Positions 1 through 11,484 of a DNA stretch of 64,000 nucleotides are shown in pieces (within the stretch, counting starts at the first letter, position 1; each line of letters begins with the position of its first letter). The notes under the pieces were generated by a model. The model had not been told where the DNA came from and did not search any database. It was given only the letters and a program-made list of their open reading frames with translations. Origin of the DNA: Phlebotomus papatasi (taxonomy: Eukaryota > Arthropoda > Insecta > Diptera > Psychodidae); NCBI RefSeq assembly GCF_024763615.1, contig NC_077223.1, positions 7,502,001 to 7,566,000 of the forward strand. The letters are read 5' to 3'. The position numbers were made by a program, and so were the translations under genes.

Positions 1-256
1 GCTGTTCCTTATAAACATTGCAAATGAATAAAATCCATTTATTAACTCTAAATATTTCTTTTTATTGTGTAAAATAATTAGCAGTTTATATCTTTTATTA
101 TTACGGAATTTAACATGAAAACCTAAATTTTCCAACAAAGTTACTGAAATAAATCAATATAAAATATTTTTACGGGTTTCTAACTCTATATAATTTTTTG
201 TATTATTTTAATTTTACATAACACAAGGTGCAATGTATGTTTTATTTTTTAATCTA

Positions 257-684
257 GGGTAAGTGTGCCAAATTTCGGCATAGTTGCATGCAAGCGACAG
301 AGTCTCAAGTTTGAAATGTAATATTTTTAATAAAAATTGAATATTTTTGCTACTCTTTTATAAGGAATGTTGCTTTGAACCTTGCAGACAATTTATCATC
401 TTTATTTTCTCTAAAATCATTCTTAATATATTTTAAAATGAATAAAAAATGTAGTCATAGCATTGGTGGCCTATTTCGACCACCTTCATTATCATAGTTC
501 CTTGCCCTTCCAGAATTCTTTAAATATCTTTTTCAGATCATCTTGCTCGTCGAAGCGACATTTTTTTGTTATTTTTTGCATTGTACAATCTCAAGAGTAT
601 CCAAAAACTAAAAATTCATGGAAATTCGAGGAACAAAAAATATGGCCGAATTTGCAAGCTGGCCGGAATTTGGCACACTTACCC
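257..684. mobile_element. Non-autonomous inverted-repeat element, GGGTAAGTGTGCC family, copy 1
   Basis: The 428-bp segment begins GGGTAAGTGTGCCAAATTTC and ends with the near-perfect reverse complement of that end. It is flanked by TA on both sides (255-256 and 685-686). A second full copy lies at 39660-40085 and partial copies at 12431 and 53832. TA target site and no coding capacity fit a mariner/Tc1-type MITE. The short open frame inside is not conserved. Confidence 0.85.
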
Positions 685-689
685 TAATT

Positions 690-2580
690 GAAATTAAAAA
701 TAATTTGTGCACAAAACCAATTTTTTAGTCCCTTTTGTGAGAATTTACATGCGTAATGTTAAATTATCTGTGAAGAATAATTTTCAAAAATATCATTATC
801 TCTTTTTTTTGTGAAAAATTACCTGATAAAATATGTACTTCAAGTGACCTAAAAGACTTACAGCAAATTGAGTTAGTTTTTACGTAATAATTTCTGAATG
901 GTCGAATCAACGAATTATCTGGATTAATTCTTTAAAGATCATAAGTGCTCACCTTAAGGTTTCGTGGTTAATCATCTCAAAATTTCTGTTACATAACCCA
1001 ATATAACATGTTTCTGCAATTTTGATTAAACTTACTTAACATTATTTTGTTTGAAAATTAATTTTGTCCGAAATATCTAGCATATTGGAGGTATTTGGGG
1101 GCATTCAATGAATTTTAAATTAAATTGAAAGTGATTTCATCAGTAATTAAAATTTGCTAATATTTCACTATGTACGTGAACTTTCTCATAATGTAGCAAA
1201 AGTGGTATGAGGTGTTTATTTTGATGTCTTGCAGATATTGCACGGTAAAGACGGAAGTTTCATTTGAGTCTTCCTGGAGATGGGTGTTTGAAGATCAGCT
1301 GAAAATGGTCATTGAGATGTCTTTTTGCGAAGCACACGCAGTTTTGTCGCGAGACAGAAATGTGCGCAAATTGTCAAGATGCCAATGGAGAGCTGAGGAT
1401 CTCATGCTGAGAGGTGGCTTGAGGCCCCAAAGAGGGTGATGGGGACCTGCGTGCCTCTATTTTTGTCCCAACAATCACCATCTTCGGGATAATTAATTCT
1501 CCTATGTGATCTCAACAATTAAAGACGATTGTCGGTTGCCCCGACACACTCATTCACTATCTCATGTGAAGAGCCCTGGGATTGTGTCTCTGGCGCATCG
1601 CGAACTCTATTTTTGCATCCCAACATGCATCTCTGCAACCTTCATGTCGACAGTGCCCTAAGCTGGTGAATGTGAGACCGGATTCTCTGTTGGTGAGTGT
1701 CTTTATTCTCTCTTGAAGAAACAATTGCCAAATTAAGTCACAGACAAATTGGGAGAAATTTACCACAAGGCATCCACACCAAATTGGGATAGTATCTGCG
1801 GAGATGGTTGATTGTTTAGCTCGGCTCTGTGCCAGGAGGAAGCACACTATACACTTGCTCATTTTATCAAAATACATATCCCACCATCAGAATCTCACCT
1901 GAATTTTAATTGTTTCGTTACGTTTGTATGACAATATCATGCAAATAAAATACCTCACGATTTTGGTGTGTCTCTGACATGCCGACGCGAAAAAGAGGCT
2001 TTTATTATTCACTGGCAGAATCACACAAAACGTAACAAAACAATTCTCTTTCTCCTCTGCCATTATGTAATTGCAGTATAGGGGCATTTTTTTTTGTCAA
2101 CCAAGAAGACAGAAAAAACACGCATATTTTTCGGTTAACATTATTTATGGGTTTTTGGGGCCAACATGGTCAACACAGTGCCATCAACTCGATTTTTATT
2201 CACTAATTGCAGCCGTTTTGGAATTCATTATAACCCTTGAATAGGGATGAGCCTAGGAAAGAATGTTTTTGTCAAATAATGTGGCTAAATAAAATTTTTA
2301 TGATGAGCATCATCCTAAATTTTTCCAAATTACTTAGAAAGTTGTGGTTTTTAATTAAAGTCAACTATTAGCCCTAACACAATTTCCAATTATTTGCAAA
2401 GAATTTAACTTAAGCAATGGAAAGTTAATTAAATTTCTCGAGTTCAAAGTCTTGGAGGTATAGTGGTATAGGGGTTATTGTCAGTGATGTACTAATTGAT
2501 TTTCGTCGAAAAAAAGCTCTGTCGACTTTTGTCGGAAAAAAACGGGCTAGGGTAGAGCGGTTTTCATGACCATGTCACAT
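690..2580. other. No convincing gene; GC-richer unique stretch at about 1230-1700
   Basis: I see no gene or clear repeat over most of this interval. The part from about 1230 to 1700 is visibly richer in G+C than its surroundings. It is preceded by an acceptor-like TCTTGCAG (ending 1233) and contains a donor-like TTGGTGAGTG near 1690. That layout could be a leader or non-coding exon, or a conserved regulatory block. The open frames on either strand resemble nothing I know. Confidence 0.3.
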
Positions 2581-2589
2581 ATACGATTA

Positions 2590-3238
2590 CAGTAGACTCT
2601 CTCAAATTCGGGCATATGGAACCGAAATGTCAGCCGAATTAGACAGAAATTCGGGCGACAAACTTTTTGAAATGTAACGAATTTTTTATTCATGTGCATA
2701 GAGATATTGAGTTTACATGTTCATCTATAACGTAAATTGCATGAAAATCCCTCAATAATGCAAAATCACATCAAAAATAAGACAAACCATGCCAAATTTG
2801 AGCATATTTGATTCATTTGATAATCATAATCAAACTTGAAAAATGACAACAAACTTTTTTCAAATGTAACCGCTGCCCGAATTAAAAAGTAGCCCGATCT
2901 TAAAAGAGCCAAATTTGCCGGTGGCAGCCAAAATCCCGAAAGCCAAAATCCCGAAAGCCAAAATCCCGAATGTTCAAAATCCTGATAGAAATGAAATTAT
3001 ATGGAGGAAAATGTTTAGAATAATTTCCCAAGACACAGAAGATTTCCCTTCGCCTTCAGCAAGCGCGGGTACAATCGTGGGAGTAGCTATAACACTTTTA
3101 AGAATTCGGAATTTTGGATTTCGGGATTTTGGCCCTTTCGGGATTTTGGCTTTCGGGATTTTGGCGTTCGGAATTTTGGCGTTCGGGATTTTGGCTTTCG
3201 GGATTTTGACCGGAACCCGAATTTGCGAGAGTCTACTG
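2590..3238. mobile_element. pogo/Tigger-like non-autonomous element (CAGTAGACTC ends), copy 1
   Basis: The ends are CAGTAGACTCTCTCAAATTC and its imperfect inverse, bounded by TA on both sides (2588-2589, 3239-3240). CAGTAGA-type ends with TA duplication are typical of pogo/Tigger-class elements. Related elements with the same first bases lie at 36271-36608 and 61536-61876. This copy carries a later insertion, the foldback element at 2917-3218. Confidence 0.8.
2917..3218. repeat. Foldback element with arms of a 15-bp tandem unit (GCCAAAATCCCGAAA), copy 1
   Basis: The left arm holds three units of GCCAAAATCCCGAAA from about 2926; the right arm holds about six inverted units up to 3209. The outer ends are GCCGGTGG and GACCGGAACCC. 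The central spacer (about 2985-3110) is shared with the copy at 35530-35718. Apparent open frames here only read through the repeat. The design resembles foldback (FB) elements, whose inverted arms are themselves tandem arrays. Confidence 0.8.
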
Positions 3239-3871
3239 TAATATTAAGATTAATAATTTCTGAACTGCGAGAATGCCAAAAAAAAGATAGCAAATGTTTT
3301 ATCTTGCTTCTCTCTCGTGTTTCGCTCGAAAACTGACCGAATCACAGTTGGCGCCCATGGAAAATTGCTCGAATCGCCTGTAATACGATTCAGAAAGCAA
3401 TTAATACGAACAGTAATATCTTACTCATTGTATTACTCCACTAGAGTGTACTCTTTCTAACACACGCGATTTTCAATTTGAAATTTTGCATACTATATAC
3501 CTCTCCTTCCGGCTTTTCTTAATATTAATATTAATCTTATATGTGACACCACGGTCAGACATGAGGTTTATCTTAGCTCCTGAAGATCTCGACAACTTGA
3601 TAACAAGAAATTTCATTGGTTTTTTAGAGTCTCGTCTAATAGATCATTTACCCGCAAGATCCAGTCTTAAGTCAAAATATTCCAAAGCGTCTTTACTGAT
3701 AAGAAATTGGAGAAGTTAAACCATATTGGTAAACCTTCAGTCTAAAGTCTGTATAAATTATTGAAAGTCGGACATTTAGGTCACAGCATAAACTTTGTAA
3801 TGATTTGTGTATTGCAGCAGTCTTTCATACTCTGACTTTCAGTACTATCCGACTTTTATCAAATTACCCTA

Positions 3872-4125
3872 CACTGAGAGAAATCCGAAAAAGTTAAAAT
3901 AACATTCTGGAAATGTTTATTTTACCTTGCAGTATTGATCCGAAATCGGTGTAAATCTTATGCTTTTTAGGTGTATTAGGGGTTAAAGTTATCCTTTTTC
4001 ATGTTAATTTTACCCTTAAAAAGGTGTAAAATTAACATTAAGAAATGTTGATATATTTTTCCACCTAAAAAGTGTTAAAGTTATCAGGAAAAAAAGTTAA
4101 TCGCATCCCCGTTTTTTTCTCAGTG
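3872..4125. mobile_element. Palindrome-rich MITE, CACTGAGAGAAA family, copy 1
   Basis: A 254-bp element with ends CACTGAGAGAAA / TTTTTCTCAGTG and flanking TA on each side. Inside are further inverted motifs around GGTGTAAAATTAACAT. Other copies lie at 18291, 48772 (split by a nested element), 50618 and 56053 (5' truncated). It has no coding capacity. Confidence 0.88.
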
Positions 4126-4795
4126 TATATACTGGTCCCTCTTTGACTTCTAGCTTTGAAAAATACAAAATTAATGGCAGTTTTGCGGTATAATATAAGT
4201 AGGAAGGTGTGGTAACCGGATCATTTTTCGTTTCTTTTCCCCAATTATTAAGCAAAATGTGAAGTGACTGGCTTGCTATTTTTGGGGATTCTCCGTTGCG
4301 GGGTACACCTTTGGTAGGGTGGCTGGTGGTCATGGTCTTGTTCCTTCTTGGGCGAATGCTTTGACTTTGCTCCCATTGTAAACTAACTTTTAAGTCTCAT
4401 TACCGCGCGCGGGTCTCACTCGGTTCCCTTTCTGAATTTTGGCTTGGCTCCTTTGCTTATGGTTTTTCTTTTGTTTTTGTTTCTTTTAATATTTATTAAA
4501 ACTTACTTGTATTTTATTTTATTTAAATTTAAATTTAATTGATTAATTTCAATTTTGATCCGTCACAAAGACCCAGACAAAACGTGTTCTTTTCGAACCT
4601 CGTCTGGGTCTCTAAACTCCCCTCCACTGTTCTCAATAACGATAATTCTGAAATAAGTTAACGTTCACTAAGTGGATCGCGTGTTTGCTATTTGGCTCAA
4701 ATGGTCTTTTAATTGGATCATTCAATTTACAAGCATATTAAAACGAGAAAATAATTTTTTATTACATTTTTAAAATTTTTATTGGATTATTTCAT

Positions 4796-5005
4796 TTAAT
4801 ATTTAATGTGAACAACAATCCTTGGTGTAATATCAGTTTTATGAACAAGAATCGGAAGAACAGGTTGGCCAGTAGCAGACACCATGAATACTGTTGTGGC
4901 ACATTCCTTTGGTCGATAATTTTTAAGAGCTGGCACAACACGTGAACCTTTTCTGATCAATACATTTCCATCTTCTGTGTGTCTGACCATGTGTGAAAAT
5001 ACCAT
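4796..5005 (-). pseudogene. DDE_1-type (pogo/jerky-like) transposase fragment
   Basis: A 69-codon open frame on the - strand starts at an ATG (5003-5005) and stops at 4796-4798. It contains a stretch resembling the centre of DDE_1 transposases, in which a lysine-glycine motif (RKGSRVV) is followed by a strand pattern ending VFMVSATGQPVLPILV. In intact members this region surrounds the second catalytic aspartate. An intact transposase is several hundred residues, so this is a remnant. No matching ends could be assigned to it. The family call rests on motif memory only. Confidence 0.5.
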
Positions 5006-5022
5006 TGAATCATTCCTAAAAA

Positions 5023-5180
5023 CGGGTTTTCAAGGTCAAAGGTTAAAAAAGGCTTTAGAGAGCGCATTTATCAGGCGAATGGGTCATATTTGGGCTCGTT
5101 GGAAAGGTATTGGAATTTACGACAAAACTGATCCGGTTCCAATTGGTTTTGATCCGCTACTACATAATGTATAACTAATT
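5023..5180. repeat. Dispersed repeat shared with 58.5-58.95 kb
   Basis: The block around AGAGAGCGCATTTATCA and the following 120 bp reappears inverted near 58620-58935. In the 58-kb copy an hAT-like MITE has since inserted into it. No coding content. Confidence 0.6.
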
Positions 5181-5244
5181 TTTTCCTACAAGTACTTTAA
5201 TTAAAAATGAATAGTCGGTGTAAAATTCGTCAGTATTTAATTTA

Positions 5245-5485
5245 CAAGAGCTCGTGACAAAGCGAAAGAAAATGACAACAAATACCTCATGCCTGACAAA
5301 ATTTGCCCAGCTCTTTTGAGAATTTCCACAAAATCATCTTTTGGAAAATGGCTCAGAAAGCGCATTTCTTTTCAAAATAGAGAAAAGTGAACTTCGACTA
5401 ACGGTAGAGCTGTGAATTTCCTATAAGAATATGCTCAATAGAAATTATTCAGATTCTCTTCTCACATTTGCCCGAATCTCCCCTA
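5245..5485. repeat. Partial copy of the GGGGAGACTGGGGCAAA element family
   Basis: The internal motif TGACAAAATTTGCCC and the following AT-rich block match the interior of the full element at 13084-13669. The right edge is TTTGCCCGAATCTCCCCTA. The left end is missing. Confidence 0.6.
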
Positions 5486-6393
5486 CTATCTGAAATTAAC
5501 ACTTCGTTCATAGGCGAAATCGTCAAAGACAAACCTTTCTACATCGTATATTTTTTAACAGTTTTGGTTAAAATTAAATTTATTTTAATGATTTTAAAAT
5601 TTATGATTTTTATTGATCCTGTCCGTAATGAATTGATAAATGTTACGGGAAATTGGCTTATTTCCCTTAAATATTTCCATTAATTTCTCAGACTTGGAGT
5701 CAAACGGTTTTCTAAATATCGGTTCTTGGTCCTTCTTAAGTAATGCATGCGTTATTCCCTTCTTAAATTAAAGGGTTAAAGTCTAGAGAGAAAGTCTTTT
5801 AAGTGTCAGTTCCCTACTTAAATCAACCCAATCCACCTAAAATAAATATTTTATCTGAATCTTGTATAACCATTCTTAAATAGAGTAATAACTCTAAGGA
5901 GTGCCACCGATGTACTTATTGTAGTTATTACCTATTAAGAGTAGTTTAAAAGTTTGCCGTTTCTTCTGCAATTTAATATTAATCTTTATTACATTTTGTG
6001 CTATAATTTTTATGTGTTTGCTTGGTTTAAATATTTGAAGCCACAATGAACATATTTATTTATTATATCATGTTAACGCACAAGATTTATTTGATTAACC
6101 TAAACGATTATAAACGAGTAAACAAGAATAATGAGCGACGAAGTGAAGAAGACTTTACATTATGTTCGCATTCGTTTACTCATGCATTGAAACTATGCAA
6201 AATTCTCTTTTTTTTATGCAGAAGGGAGACTTAAAATTTTAAGTAATTTATGCACAGTTTAAGGTCTGAACATAGTTCAGTAAATATCTAGAAGAGTATG
6301 CTAGCATTAAAGGGGCAGCTCATTTATGAAGAGCGAGACCTATAGGCAACTTCATTTAATAAAAAGAATGTTGTGCCTGACTTATGTGCAGTA

Positions 6394-6632
6394 GGGTATT
6401 CTGTAACAGTATGACAATGTCATATGACAAATTTTTATGATAAATTCGAGAGTAGGTCAACCATAAAGCCCAGTAATCAAGCCAGTAATCATCGAATGGT
6501 CTTTGCAAGAAGCCCTATAAATCTTTTAGTAACTGATATTATTCTGATTTTCGATTAATTTCTCATATTTTGATACATTAAATTTTTAGAATGTGTCATA
6601 AATGGCATTGTGATATCGTTACGGAATTCACC
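6394..6632. mobile_element. MITE with GGGTATTCTGTAAC ends (ATGACAATGTC subterminal motif)
   Basis: A 239-bp segment with inverted ends GGGTATTCTGTAACAGTATG / CGATATCACAATGCC-type, flanked by TA. Its right end is the inverse of GGTGAATTCCGTAACG. A related element is at 40422-40770 and a fragment near 60019-60052. Non-coding. Confidence 0.7.
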
Positions 6633-7057
6633 TACAGGACACACTTACGACGTAAGCCGAGTGATAGCTTAAGCCTTAAGGTAATTATATTCAAGTTAAT
6701 GATTTGACTAAATTCAAGATGTTGACTACGCTTAACAAAAAAAAACAATTGGAAAATAGTGAAGTTATAGGGCTATTACGCTGAGGAATGTTTTACGGTT
6801 AAATAAAATCATCAAAGTTGACATATTTTGAATGTTTTTGAGCTTCAGTACCACAAAAATAGGCAGAATATTTTGTTGTAATAAAGGATGCCATCGATTA
6901 AAATAATAGAATTTTTAAACTAAGAATTTTATTTAAAAAAAAAATACAAGTAAAACTACTTTACGCCGATTAATTTTATTTTATGTTATTTTAAGTTTAA
7001 GGTAAATCGGGTAAATCATCTAATTTCCCGAAGGGGAAAGCACGCTATCTTTGGATC

Positions 7058-7214
7058 GGTGCCGGCCAATTCCGAATGCCAAAATCCCGAACGTCAAAAT
7101 CCTGAAAAGCCAAAATCCCGAAAATTTTGGCTTACGGGATTTTGATTCTTCGGGATTTTGGCTTTCGGGATTTTGGCTTTCGGGATTTTGGCTTTCGGGA
7201 TTTTGACCGGGACC
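7058..7214. repeat. 15-mer foldback element, copy 2
   Basis: The ends are GGTGCCGGCCAATTCC and its rough inverse GATTTTGACCGGGACCC. The interior is made of the GCCAAAATCCCGAAA unit, first forward, then inverted. It abuts the palindrome arm beginning at 7215. Confidence 0.75.
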
Positions 7215-7530
7215 CAATCCAATGCCTCAAATTTTCGGAAAAGATCCGTGGGTCAAATCCATTAAGAACATAGAAAAAATATCGAGTTGTCCGAAGCTTG
7301 AATCATCCGAAGGGGTCCCGGTCAAAATCCTGAAACCCAAAATCCCGAAACCCAAAATCCCGAAAAACCAAACTCCCGTAAGCCAAAATTTTCGGGATTT
7401 TGGTTTTTCAGGATTTTGACGTTCGGGATTTTGGCACATGATTCAAGCTTCGGACATCTCGATATTTTTTCTATGTTCTTAATGGATTTGACCCACGGCT
7501 CTTTTCCGAAAGTTTGAGGCATTGGATTAG
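7215..7530. repeat. Long palindrome (about 92-bp arms) with a foldback element in its centre
   Basis: The left arm (7215-7306) and right arm (7439-7530) are near-identical inverted copies, both running outward to CAATCCAATGCCTCAAA. Only a few mismatches separate about 92 bp. The spacer between them is the third foldback copy (7314-7437). Open frames on both strands here are artefacts of the palindrome. Confidence 0.8.
7314..7437. repeat. 15-mer foldback element, copy 3 (inverted relative to copy 2)
   Basis: Starts GGTCCCGGTCAAAATCC and ends GGGATTTTGGCAC. It is the reverse complement of much of copy 2, including the distinctive AAAATTTTGGCTTACGGG junction, so the two derive from one element type in opposite orientations. 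Confidence 0.75.
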
Positions 7531-8288
7531 CTTGGAATATATTCAACGGGTAGATAACTGTGCCGCTCACGGTTCACTCGAGTGCCGATCTGTCGACTTC
7601 ATCCAAAAATTGTGCCGATCTGCGGATCCCTGGCTAAATTTTGCCGAACTTTTGATTCCTCAGCAAAATAGTGCGGATCTTCCGATTTTTATCTTACGAT
7701 TCCAGATGAGCATTATTTTGCCGATCGCCACTCACAGTTCACTCTTGAATATACAGCGCCTGCTCTCTAATCCAGATCGGCATAATCCGGACAATTTATC
7801 GACGGTCACATTTAAAATAATTTTGTGGTCATGTATGCATGTGTGTTCAGCAATGAAAATGAATATCCTGTGATGTTTTTGTTTAATAAATGAAATATAA
7901 TAGCAGAATTCTTTAACCCATTCCTTACCATGATATTATACATCATACGCAAATTGAGTGATTTTAGATGATTTATTCCTGGGCAATTTTTATCCGAATT
8001 GCTATCGGGAACGAATTTTTAGTAACTTTAGTCCTTCAATTACTTGGAAAAAATAGTCCAACAGAGATGAAATACATTTTGTTATTGTTTTCTTGCTTCG
8101 CGTAAGGTCATGCAAAATTGTTGCTCAAAATGGCGGACGGAAAATACGACATCCCGTCGAATTTGTTAAAATTGGTCTCTTTCCTCTTCCCTGATTTGAA
8201 TTCTAGTTGCCAATTTGTGTTCTTGAATAGTTACTCTTTCTAAATCAATAGAGTTTGTTATGAATTAATGCACAAAATTTAAATTCAG

Positions 8289-8508
8289 CCCCAGAAAAGC
8301 TATGCAAGCGATTGTGAGGAGACCTCGGCCTCGAGGCAGACCTAGGACAAGGTGGCTGAATCAAATTCAGAATCTTGCCTTGGAACGCCTCGGGATCGAA
8401 CCCGAACATCTTCCTGAAGTGGCGGAGGATCGACAAGCGTGGGCTGCTAATTTGGATGTCATGGGCCCGCGACCCCAATAGGGATAAGCGGTTGAAAATG
8501 AATGAATG
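8289..8508 (+). mobile_element. 5'-truncated non-LTR retrotransposon with 13-bp target duplication
   Basis: The insertion is bounded by a perfect 13-bp direct repeat, AATTTAAATTCAG (8276-8288 and 8509-8521). It ends in a GAAT-repeat tail after AAGCGGTTGAAAATG. The host sequence on either side is continuous with the piggyBac-like MITE copies elsewhere, which confirms both boundaries. A 39-bp stub of the same family is at 59938-59976 on the other strand. Confidence 0.9.
8302..8481 (+). pseudogene. C-terminus of a LINE reverse-transcriptase polyprotein
   Basis: The frame reads 59 codons to a TAG at 8479-8481. It contains the basic RPRPRGRPRTRWLNQI motif, then an EDRQAW motif. This 'RGRPxxRW...DR..W' pattern is typical of the extreme C-terminus of insect and other animal LINE pol proteins. 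The 5' part of the element, including the catalytic reverse transcriptase, is absent, so it cannot function. The preceding ATG is incidental. Confidence 0.75.
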
Positions 8509-8941
8509 AATTTAAATTCAGTGACCGTTAAGACGTGTGTGTTACAGGGGCTTCCCGCGCTGCCATAATAGTAAAAAAAAATTCTTTTCAAAAAATTCAT
8601 CTATTAATCTGTAGGAAACTAATCCCAAAATATGAACATTCTGTCTCAAGTATTTCTGGTTTATTTACTGAATGGGTTAATTATGTCTTTTTAAGCTTCT
8701 TTAAAACTTTTAATCTAATTCTACAAAAAAAATGTATTATATTTTCGAGACGTTGAACATATCCAAAAAATCCATCTGGATTACGAAGCCGAAACTCTAT
8801 TACTATAATGGGTAAAATTAATTAAAAACATATTGAAAAAAAGGTTGTTCGAACCTAGAGTCGGCGGATGGTTGGACATTTGCTCCTATTTATTCATTCC
8901 ACTTCAGTAAGATATTTGGAGTCAATTCCAAAGCGACTTTA

Positions 8942-9192
8942 TAATGGTACTGTTCCAATGAAAAACGAATAAGGTTTTTTTAGCACTTTGCTGTTCTCAA
9001 GTGCTTCTGCATTATCGACTTTACTACGTGTTGGTTCCTGACATGACTGGGTAGTTTTAGTACACAACAATGACTGGGGAAAACAATCGAGACAGGAACC
9101 AACACTAAGAAAAGTCGATAAAACAGAAGCACTTGAGAACAGTAAAACGCTGAAAGAAAACATGTTCATTTTTCATTGGAACAGCACCATTA
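8942..9192. mobile_element. Foldback-type MITE with about 105-bp inverted arms (AATGGTACTGTTCC)
   Basis: The left arm runs from AATGGTACTGTTCCAATG to GTTGGTTCCTG. The right arm is its inverse and ends GGAACAGCACCATT. Strong internal matches include CTGTTCTCAAGTGCTTCTG. Non-coding. Confidence 0.75.
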
Positions 9193-9442
9193 GAAATTGT
9201 TCTAAGTAAAATAAAAAAAATGTTAACTCTTTCGTCTCTTTTGGGACTCTGAGTACCCAAAGCAGCATATGAATGTTCTGTGAAAAATAATGTTCTTTAA
9301 TTATTCAGAACTAATAAAAATTATATTCTTATCCAAATGTAAGATATTGTTTGTAGGACCACAATTAATTCCTGAACTTAGATATTTTTGATTAAAAATG
9401 GTGAAATTGGCTTGCAGCATATGCTGCGGTCTGGAAAGAGTT

Positions 9443-9554
9443 ATGGCCTCTACACACTAGATAAATTTATGTCCATATTGAAGAGTTTTGCCTACACAAG
9501 CGTAGGGAATTGGCTTCAATATGGACATAAATATCTCTAGTGTGTAGAGGCCAT
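9443..9554. mobile_element. Hairpin element with GGCCTCTACACA ends
   Basis: Arms of about 39 bp, starting GGCCTCTACACACTAGA and containing TTTATGTCCATATTGAAG, are almost perfectly inverted around a ~30-bp loop. The longer element at 26519-26941 has the same outer ends. Confidence 0.75.
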
Positions 9555-11198
9555 TAAGGACAAAGTCATTGCATTTTTTGTTTCATTTGTTAGTCTATTA
9601 GCCGTGTTTTCTAATTCTCCACCCCTTTCAAAACATTTTATGGGCAAAAAATACTTTATCAAAATCAGAGGTTTTTGACTTGTTTATAAATAAAAGTGAA
9701 TGAAAGTTCATTGGCAACAAACTCTTATGCAAGGCTGAAACAATCTCTTCAAAGATTCAATTAATTTCAGTTTTGGTAAGTACTTAAAAACATTTTTTTT
9801 TTGGGAAAGCTCATAAAATGCAAATAAAGTGTATGGAATGATTTCAAATTAATTGAATTTGTATTAATTTATGGGAAATTTTAATGTATATTTTTTTGCT
9901 CTCAGTTTAATCTGTTGTCAATCAAAGCTTTTAATGATCCAGTCATTAATGAAACTTTTATTTGGACACTTGGAAAAAAAATTGCTAATTTCCTTGATGA
10001 TATTTTTAAAGAGACTTCTTCCTCTTACTTGGAACATTTTATGCTATCCAATTTGTTGTGACACTTTACCAGAACAAGTTGAACGAGTGTATGACATCGA
10101 TTATTAGATTTTATATCGGGTAACTTACGCAATTTCATTATAATTAAATTACACCGACATGGGTGAGTGTCTGGTGGTGGTTTTTCTTTTTTTTTTTTGG
10201 CGAAGAAGAGACCATCACTTGGATACTAATGAGCCCCCACATAAGCACTCCTCATTGCAACCAACATGACTTCCAGTAAAATTACAAATAAATTAATTGG
10301 TCAGTCCATTTAATAACAGTGAAGAGAGACGTTAATAAACCCGATTATTTGATTTTTCCACTCTTGCACCTCTTACCTGGGCTTTCCCTTTGAAAGACAC
10401 ACCAAGTGCAAATGAGCATTTTATTGGATTGTAAGGTGATACAACAAAAGGGTTCAAGTATAATTACCTGGCAAATTAATTTTCTTGGAATCTTTCAAAG
10501 TGGGAGAAACAAGATGCATAGAGGTCTTTTTTCAATACTTCAACATTAAACTTGGTGTTTGAGAAAATTACTAATGAAAATATTATGCAATTCTTAAATT
10601 CTTGCTCACCTCAGACAGTCCCACTGCACATTAAAGTCTAATTTTCCCGCAAGTCTTTTCAGTTGTATTGATGTCATTAAACTGCGTTGTGCAGAGTTTT
10701 CCATCGAGAGAACTCTTGAGCTATTTTCTTGAGTAGACTCTCAAGAACCATCATTGACAGAGGTATACAACATGAAAATCAATCAGAAACTGTGCTCAGT
10801 GTTAGTGCTTTTAAATAGAAGAAATAAATAAATAAACGTGATTGAATAAACGTGACGCTACAATCGCCAATTAATTGTATTTAGATGTTTGACAGTGCAT
10901 TTAAATAATTTGATTTAAAATAGAGAACGATACTATCCCATTCCTGAGTTTTCCGCAATTTTTTTTTGTTCGACCGCATCCGCCCTGGAATGAATTTATT
11001 TTATCGTGTGCGGTGAATTAACGATGAGGACTGTGTCACAATTCAATTGTAATGGATACCCAATGGGGATTTTCTGCAATATTTAACACCAAATTAGTAC
11101 ACATCGAACACCGCTAAATCAATTCAATATTTGTTGTTTTATCCATTTATTTCTTTGTGCACTCAAAGGGCTAATAAGTTCTCTGTTTATTGAACATA
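9555..11198. other. No gene or clear repeat seen
   Basis: AT-rich sequence without a convincing coding frame. A single-copy appearance and a modest GC rise near 10150-10450 are all I can report. Confidence 0.4.
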
Positions 11199-11354
11199 TG
11201 GGGAAGTGATGCACCTTTGAAATTTGTACTTTTTAGCTGCACAAACAGATTGAGAAGCTAAATTGCATTGTAATATGACTCAGTTCCACTTAAGCATAGG
11301 AGAAAAATCCCAATTTCAAAGGTGCCCCACTTTCGAAACTGCCCCACTTCCCCC
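11199..11354. mobile_element. Hairpin MITE, GGGGAAGTG..CACCTTTGAA family, copy 1
   Basis: Starts GGGGAAGTGATGCACCTTTG and ends with the degenerate inverse GTGCCCCACTTTCG...CTTCCCCC. Other copies: 11485, 24403, 25236 and 49945. Confidence 0.7.
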
Positions 11355-11484
11355 TAGGCAAAAAATAGACGAGTGAATTAGTTTTTAAATTATTACATTA
11401 AATTTTTAAAATAAATAAATTCATTCTCAATTCCCTGTAAAGTTGAAGAAAATTACTGGAATATGGATGTGAAAATCGCCTGAT

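Larger units (their letters stand above)
7917..8676. mobile_element. piggyBac-like MITE (TTAA target, CCCATTC ends), copy 1, carrying a LINE
   Basis: The element starts CCCATTCC after TTAA (7913-7916) and ends GAATGGG before TTAA (8677-8680). TTAA duplication with CCC ends is the piggyBac pattern. Copies in the opposite orientation lie at 28619 and 53338 and share long internal stretches such as CCATTTTGAGC. This copy is interrupted by a retrotransposon 3' end at 8289-8508. Confidence 0.8.

Noticed and set aside
463..687. 74-codon + strand frame
   Set aside because: Lies inside a MITE with a TA duplication, runs through its inverted end, and is not preserved in the copy at 39660-40085.
2915..3293. 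Frames of 108 (+) and 68 (-) codons
   Set aside because: Low-complexity translations of the 15-mer foldback arms (GILAFGILAF-type), not proteins.
7020..7570. Five overlapping frames on both strands
   Set aside because: Produced by the 15-mer arrays and the long palindrome.
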